Source: Ampullaceana balthica
Lineage: Eukaryota > Mollusca > Gastropoda > Lymnaeidae
Length of the DNA: 64,000 bases
Assembly (NCBI GenBank): GCA_944989445.1
Contig: CALYLW010000547.1
Location: forward strand, 62,001 to 126,000
Reading direction: 5' to 3'
In this document: piece after piece, positions 58,416 through 64,000 of the stretch
Layout of the letters: each line of letters opens with the position of its first letter
Numbering within the stretch: the stretch's first letter is position 1
Notes under the pieces: model-generated
Seen by the model: only the letters and a program-made list of their open reading frames with translations
Database searches by the model: none
Told to the model about the DNA's origin: nothing
Translations under genes and position numbers: made by a program

Positions 58416-59789
58416 CACTGGAATATCAGGCAAGCCCCGCCATGTGTCATCGGAAAGTAAAAGCACTGAATAAAAATACGCACATAGATATAATCCCTAA
58501 AGAACTGTTTGCGAAAGAGTCTTTGAAGGGACATCCCAAATGACCATTAACTATAAGTATTAGACATGATAAACCAAGTGCTATGATGCAAAGTACAGAG
58601 CTATTAGAAATGTGTTTGTGCTACTCACCATTCTATAGCTAAAATGAATGTTGGTTTGAATATGTTATCCCTGTATATTTGTGTATTTATATGACGTGTG
58701 CTATTTATCAGAAAAATAATACATGTATTGTCTGATCTAGACATACAACTTTACTAATAAACTGTTTGACAGACCACACAGCAGTAAATAAATAAAAAAA
58801 ATTTCTCTGCTGTTGTTTTATTTTTAAAGTTGTATTTCAAATAATTGCCATTGTCCTTTATATTTAGCTAAATGTTAACAATCTCCTTTTGTCTTTTTCT
58901 GTCTGATCCTGACATAAAAATATAATTCATAAAAGTGAATTCACAAAGCTACTCAATGAACAATTTATGTTCAACAAATGTTTTTATTACATGACCCTGA
59001 GTTACGATTAGATACGTTGACATGTGCAGTCACATGACACTGAGGCCATAGAATGGAAATATACTTTTTTTAAATATACATATCAAACCAACCGGCACTA
59101 TACAGGTAGAAAATAAACAAATATATTCTTTTTGGGTATTCTTGATATAAATTCTTGATATAAATTCTTGATATAAATTCATGTATATATTTATTTTATA
59201 ATTGAATTTTTGAGAACGAGGCTCTAAAAAAATATATAGGTCATCTGTTGAGTATCAAGCAAAATAACAGATGAAAAGAATTGACTTGTTGGTTTTTTTT
59301 TAAGGGTCCGTCATGGAACTACCTGAGGTCATTAACACGACCACCTGCGGACATCGACTTTTTTTCTCTTGGTTATAAAACTTAAAAGCCAAAGAAAACG
59401 AGACAAAAGTAAAGTATGATGCGTCAGCGTCGAGAAAAGATTGAACCAGTTTTTAAAAACTCATTTGAAGTCTTTATTTCTTTAACTTCTTTAGTTCTTG
59501 TGGTGCACGTTCTACCCAAAGATGTGTGTGTTGGGTTGTGGGGGGGGGGCTTAAAGCTCAGGTCTCTTTTGTGTCCACCATTAAGGGGACGTTAGAAGAG
59601 TTTGTATTGATGTGCAAACAAGCCTGATTTCTACTTCAACCAAATTTCTTACCGCCCTTTTGATATTTTAAATTATTATTTACAGACTTTAGCCTTTATT
59701 GTTTTTTTTATTTTTTTAAGTTATAGGACTTGACTATAATTCGAACATAGCCATAGTTAGGACATTGACTGACTCGGCTACAAACTGAT
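58416..59789. other. Spacer
   Basis: AT-rich. Three copies of ATTCTTGATATAA lie at about 59138-59180 and a G run at about 59541-59549. No gene recognised. Confidence 0.45.
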
Positions 59790-59989
59790 CAGAGGCGTTA
59801 CTAGCATTGGTGTCACCCAGTGAGGTAGCTCATGGCGTCACCCCGTCACGACGTCCATCATAAACCTCCTCCGAGAGTGCCAGTACCAAATAACGGGATC
59901 ATAAAGCATTTACCAATTTGGTGTCACCCCTTGTGATATTGTCACTCGGTGCGGTCCACATCCCCGCACGTCCCATAGTGACGCCTCTG
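59790..59989. mobile_element. MITE, 200 bp
   Basis: The left end CAGAGGCGTTACTA and the right end (complement CAGAGGCGTCACTA) are terminal inverted repeats. Subterminal GGTGTCACC occurs inverted and repeated inside. No clear target duplication was found. It is related to the single end at 41521. Confidence 0.8.
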
Positions 59990-60343
59990 AAATTGAATAC
60001 GTCTATTGACAAACGCGTTCTGTCATTTATACATTATCCAACTGTCATCCACGTGGCCTTGTTGATTTATATTGGGTTGACTTCATCTTGGCAAACATTA
60101 TACGTCATATCCGGTCACATGATCCCACATGACAAGTTTGACATTCGCTCTGTGCAATTAGTATCTCACGTTAACTCAAGAGATGGATATGACGTCCTCT
60201 GACAACATGTTTAATAATTAAACCAGGAAGTTTTAGTTTTTGGAGTGGTGTTGCCTCCCAAACATAGGCCTGTAAAACAAGGGCCTGTATCCCATACATA
60301 GGCCTGTAAGACAAGGGCCTGTATTGCAGACCTGCCTTTAAAT

Positions 60344-61324
60344 CAGGGTTGGGCAAACTACGGCCCACGGGCCGCATGCGGCCCGCCAGAGTATATTTAG
60401 CGGCCCGTAGTCACGCGATTTTATGTCGATGTTGATTTTTTTTGTGTTTAGAATTTTCAATATATTATTAAAATTTTATTCCGAGTAATTGATTCCAATT
60501 TAGGGATAGTAGATCGGTTTTATGGCTCCAGAATTGACTAATGATCATTAATCTTTAATTGTTAATATCCTTATTCGAAATTGCAATTCAGGGCAACCGT
60601 AAGTAGATTTTCTTTACGATTTTCATATTAGCGGTTTTGTAAAAAAAAAGTTGTAATTTAAAAGTGAATAGACGTTGATTTAACCACAAGTGCTGCCAAA
60701 AAAAGAGAGTGTTCAAGCCAGTTCTTCTGCTGGAGTTATATGGATGCTTGCCATCAGCTGCATTTCCACACTTTAAAAACTTTGCTTCCAAACTTTTGTA
60801 ACTGTTTGGGTCTACATACATCTGTGAGCAAGCTTTTTCTTGCACGAAAATAAACAAGTCTAAGAACAGATCGATGTTAACTGACTGCAATTTGAATGCA
60901 GTCATGCGAATCACAACCAGTAAACTGGTTCCACAGATCAAGAACATTATCCAAAATTGTGAACAGTTACATACTTCTCATTAATTATAATTGTACTCTG
61001 TGGTCAGTGGTCAGCTTATATGTAAATTATGTTCCATCTTCTTCATAGTTATTATGACAGGTAGCAATAAACTTTTGTTGAAATAATAATGAAAACTAAA
61101 ATCTTATTATCAAATTAGAAACTGTTTCAGTTCGTATTTTAAAATTCAATGTACATGTGTAATAGAGTGTGAATTTAAAAATAAAATAAGTAGATGGTTA
61201 TTATCTTTAGTCTAAATTTAGACGTTGTCAATTGTAATTGAAGTAGACAAAATATATATGCGGCCCGCCTATAACAATGAAGTTTTCAGTGCGGCCCTCC
61301 GTAGAAAAAGTTTGCCCACCCCTG
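60344..61324 (+). mobile_element. hAT element, 981 bp, internally shortened
   Basis: The ends CAGGGTTGGGCAAACTACGG and its right counterpart (complement CAGGGGTGGGCAAACTTTTT) are terminal inverted repeats with GCGGCCCG subterminal motifs. The flanks CTTTAAAT and ATTTAAAT are an 8-bp target duplication with one mismatch. The interior keeps only the transposase 3' portion. Confidence 0.9.
60755..60984 (+). pseudogene. hAT transposase C-terminus, remnant
   Basis: On the plus strand the frame ending at the TAA at 60982-60984 reads CEQAFSCTKINKSKNRS, then LTDCNLNAVMRITTSKLVPQ, the C-terminal dimerisation region of hAT transposases of the EPM2AIP1/GTF2IRD2/ZBED5-like group. FPHFKNFASKLL precedes it with a stop in between. 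It differs from the ZMYM1-type copies elsewhere in the window. Confidence 0.8.
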
Positions 61325-61470
61325 ATTTAAATCAAAGGCCTGTATTCCAGACCTTCCTTTAACTCAAAGGCCTTTAACCCAGACTTGACTTTCAATTAAT
61401 GGCCTGTATCTCTGACCTTCCTTTAAATCAAATGCATGTATCCCAGGCCTGTCTGTAAATCAAGCAATGT

Positions 61471-63160
61471 TGGAATACTGGAAGGTGCCCTGTTTTGTAG
61501 GAAAGATTTATGAAAATAACATAACATTGCAATAGTTGTCTCCCTTGCCTACAATGTCCGCAATGACCAAATATCAGAAAGTCTCACTTTGCAACACGGA
61601 GGTTGTCTTCCCGTCTTTGTGTCCTAGAACTATGTCACTTTGTTTACTAATTTAATGGTCTAAAAAGTTGACGTATTCAAATGATATCTCGTATTGGTTT
61701 AGCTTCAGCTTCTCACTTTTTTTTAATGTAGATCCTTGTATTTGTCCATTAATACATTTTACATGTATTGTTGTAACCACACAATTCGCTTGTGTATCTT
61801 AAATTATAGTTTTACACATTGATTTGTCTTCAAGTTTCTGTGCAATTGCAAAGATACATAACTCTGTAATGTGTTTTCACCGTGAAGTGGTTAAATATTT
61901 GTTTTAAAATATGTTTTGGATGTCTTCACTACTGAGAAGAACTGTGTATTGTGATCTGCAGCAGGATGACCAGATGTCAAAGATATATACTGTAATGACA
62001 AATTAATATCTTAAGGTGTCCGAGAAATATGTTGTGATGTCATGTCAACATCTTAAAATGTCACATTAGGATGTGATAATTTGTCTCAGAGAAGCATTTT
62101 GTGATTGCTTTTTAACATCATAAGATATCATTGTTAACTGTGATGTCGTGTTGACACTATAAGCTTTCAGTGTAAGATGTTGTGACGTCATGTTAACATG
62201 GTAACAATGCTGCCATTACAATTCCTGATATCTTTCGTGCCACAATGAAACCGATATAATTTCTAGCATTACTGAAATTGAAGCATTCATCCGTGAACCG
62301 TGAGACAACAAAACAAGACATTCTAAGCCATGACTGCAGCAATCACTTGAACAAATCTTGCAGAAGGACTTTATCTGAACCGATTCACTTCTAGGCAATT
62401 TACGTCACCAAACAGATCGCTCAAACAATGCCATTGAAAACCAACGAATGGAGTAAGTGTAAATGTAATCTCTTGACACAGATTCTCAAATTATATTATT
62501 CAGAGTCCTGTGTACACCCGAAATTTTCACTACCCTTCCACCTCTCCACATTACCCAACAAGTTTCGAATCTTTACTTACGTGATTTGGACCTTTGTTTT
62601 AGCCGCCTTACAGACTTGACTTTAAATTATCCATCTTTTCACAGACATCGTACATTTTCTTCATACGCCTTCCACTTCCTCGTTCCCCGATATCTCTTTT
62701 TTTTTAAAGAAATAATACTTGTTTGTATTTGCAGTGAAAAGTTTTGACTAAGCGCTGATTATTGATATTTTATTACAATTGCCATTATATTATTTTATTC
62801 TGTTTAAGAAGAAAGCATTTTAAATACAGTGCTTAAGGCTAGATAACAAAACCAAATCTGAAATTATTGTCTCTATTTTAAAAAGAACTCTACCGACGTC
62901 ACAGACTTGTCGATCCACCAAAAAATGTCGACTGCAATGCGAGTACTTGATATCTCCTTAATTTACTTGACAAAACACGCATTCAAACATCCTTTCCTAC
63001 ACGGCCAGACTGAAGGCTTAAACATTATATTCGAATATTTTTTTCTATTTAAAAAATGTGGTCGCAATAATTATAATTTTTCTATTATTGTTAGAGGTGT
63101 GAAAGAAGTAGCCTGACTGCTGAATATTAAACTTTCTTTATTTTTTCGATGGATTGTTTT
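61471..63160. other. Spacer
   Basis: AT-rich with short unsupported open frames. No gene, array or transposon end recognised. Confidence 0.45.
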
Positions 63161-63165
63161 GAATA

Positions 63166-63582
63166 TTGATTGTGTTGGTTGCCTTGTTTGTTAGAGCAAA
63201 TTATTCCGTAGTAATGAAACACCTTGAAACACTAGAGGATAGAAGAACCAAGAGCAAAGTAGTAATCATACATAAAGCAATTAATTCTAATTTAGAAATA
63301 CAACACAAAGATAACTTAATACAACCCTCAGATAGACATAAGGATAAAAACACCCTTCTTATTCCGTATGCAAGAACAAACACATACAAGTTTTCCTTCT
63401 TCCCGTCCGGAATTCGGGCGTGGAATGGGTTGCCTGAAGAATCCAGGAAAACCAACACTTTATCAACATTTAAATCTCTAATAAAAATGCAGGACTAAAC
63501 ACAAACCATAGATAAGCGTAGGACGCAATAATCTTCTGTATAGAAGGAGCGTCTGTAAACAGATAAGATAAGATAAGATAAT
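63166..63582 (+). pseudogene. Non-LTR retrotransposon 3' end (reverse transcriptase tail)
   Basis: The frame to the stop at 63496-63498 encodes LETLEDRRTKSKVVIIHKAI, then LLIPYARTNTYKFSFFPSGI and RAWNGLPEES, the tail after the reverse transcriptase domain of jockey/CR1-like elements. Nothing of the polymerase core is present, so it is 5' truncated. The 3' UTR has ATCTTCTGTATAGAAGGAGC and ends in (GATAA)n at about 63560-63579. Confidence 0.85.
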
Positions 63583-63727
63583 GTGACTGCAAAAGTTCAA
63601 GCGAACTGAACAACAAAAAACTGTAGAATACTCTATTCCAAAATTATTATTTGACAAGGACAAAATAAAGCAAGTTATAAAAACATGACAAAAATGGACT
63701 TTCCCGCTCCAGCTTATCATTCTTTGT

Positions 63728-63952
63728 ACCGATGGTCACGGGTTCGAATCCATGTCAAGGCAAGGCAAGGCCAAGGGCATCCCTGAGTCACCCAGCTCCG
63801 AATGGGTACCTAACACTAGTTAGGCGGCTGGGTAATGCGTGGAACCCACAAAGCCGTGGCTTGTGAACGCTGCATCACTTGCAAACACATCATCTGTCAT
63901 GGTCTGTGGACGCAATTATCTTCTGCATAGAAGGAGCGTCTGTATAGATAAA
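63728..63952 (+). mobile_element. tRNA-derived SINE with LINE-shared tail
   Basis: GGTTCGAATCC at about 63740 is a perfect RNA polymerase III B box. The A box is missing, so the head is 5' truncated. The body includes CCCAGCTCCGAATGGGTACC. The last 45 bases (ATCTTCTGCATAGAAGGAGC and GTCTGTATAGATA) match the 3' end of the LINE just upstream with about three differences, so this LINE's machinery probably mobilised it. Confidence 0.82.
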
Positions 63953-64000
63953 AAAAATAGCTACATTGATAAACTAGAACGAATTTAAAAAATAGCTGCT

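Larger units (their letters stand above)
60255..61470. repeat. About 32-bp minisatellite split by a hAT element
   Basis: Left part about 60255-60343 and right part about 61325-61465 share AGGCCTGTATTCCAGACC and TTTAAATCAA units. The hAT element sits between them. Confidence 0.8.

Noticed and set aside
60588..60947. 119-codon open frame on the minus strand
   Set aside because: The plus strand of the same stretch encodes the hAT C-terminal signature (CEQAFS...NKSK), so the minus frame is a shadow.
63735..63760. tRNA gene
   Set aside because: Only a B box is present; no cloverleaf can be drawn, and the 3' sequence is a SINE body with a LINE-like tail.

Overview
This is a window of repeat-dominated animal nuclear DNA. 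Signs of a eukaryote are GT-AG spliced exons, an exon for a seven-transmembrane receptor, hAT DNA transposons, non-LTR retrotransposon ends and tRNA-derived SINEs; there are no bacterial operons. The mixture (GATA-tailed LINE ends, many minisatellites, ZMYM1-type hAT transposases) suggests a mollusc, probably a gastropod, but that placement is inference.

The one gene I can support is on the minus strand: a class A (rhodopsin-like) GPCR whose first five coding exons run from 19076 down to the left edge (18817-19076, 10153-10317, 2376-2502, 1654-1777, 1-1436). All four junctions have GT-AG borders and compatible phases and together give exactly 704 uninterrupted codons: TM1-TM5 followed by a third intracellular loop of at least 478 residues. 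TM6, TM7 and the C-terminus lie beyond base 1. Introns 1 and 2 (about 8.5 and 7.65 kb) are packed with minisatellites, two hAT transposon remains, a SINE and a foldback element.

Upstream of the receptor (19.1-64 kb) I find no host gene. The sequence is a string of unrelated minisatellites, by my estimate close to half of the window in total. The largest is a 49-bp array at about 29.64-40.52 kb (about 222 copies), which is open in all three plus-strand frames and imitates a giant gene. Others have units of 11, 18, 21, 22, 24, 25, 28, 32, 33/34, 35, 39, 43, 44 and 58 bp. Between them lie hAT elements and MITEs, a composite foldback repeat family (at least three near-complete copies), fragments of two LINE families and a SINE that shares its 3' end with one of those LINEs.

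The most interesting pattern is physical coupling of minisatellites to transposons. A 22-bp array appears to be copied from hAT transposase codons, an 11-bp array starts at the target-site duplication of a hAT MITE, another 11-bp array continues a SINE tail, and two arrays abut or are split by hAT elements. Array growth by block duplication is also readable: 72-, 30- and 3-unit offsets in the 49-bp array, an exact 2,070-bp period in the 12.4-17.5 kb array, and a 160-bp higher-order repeat in the 32-bp array.
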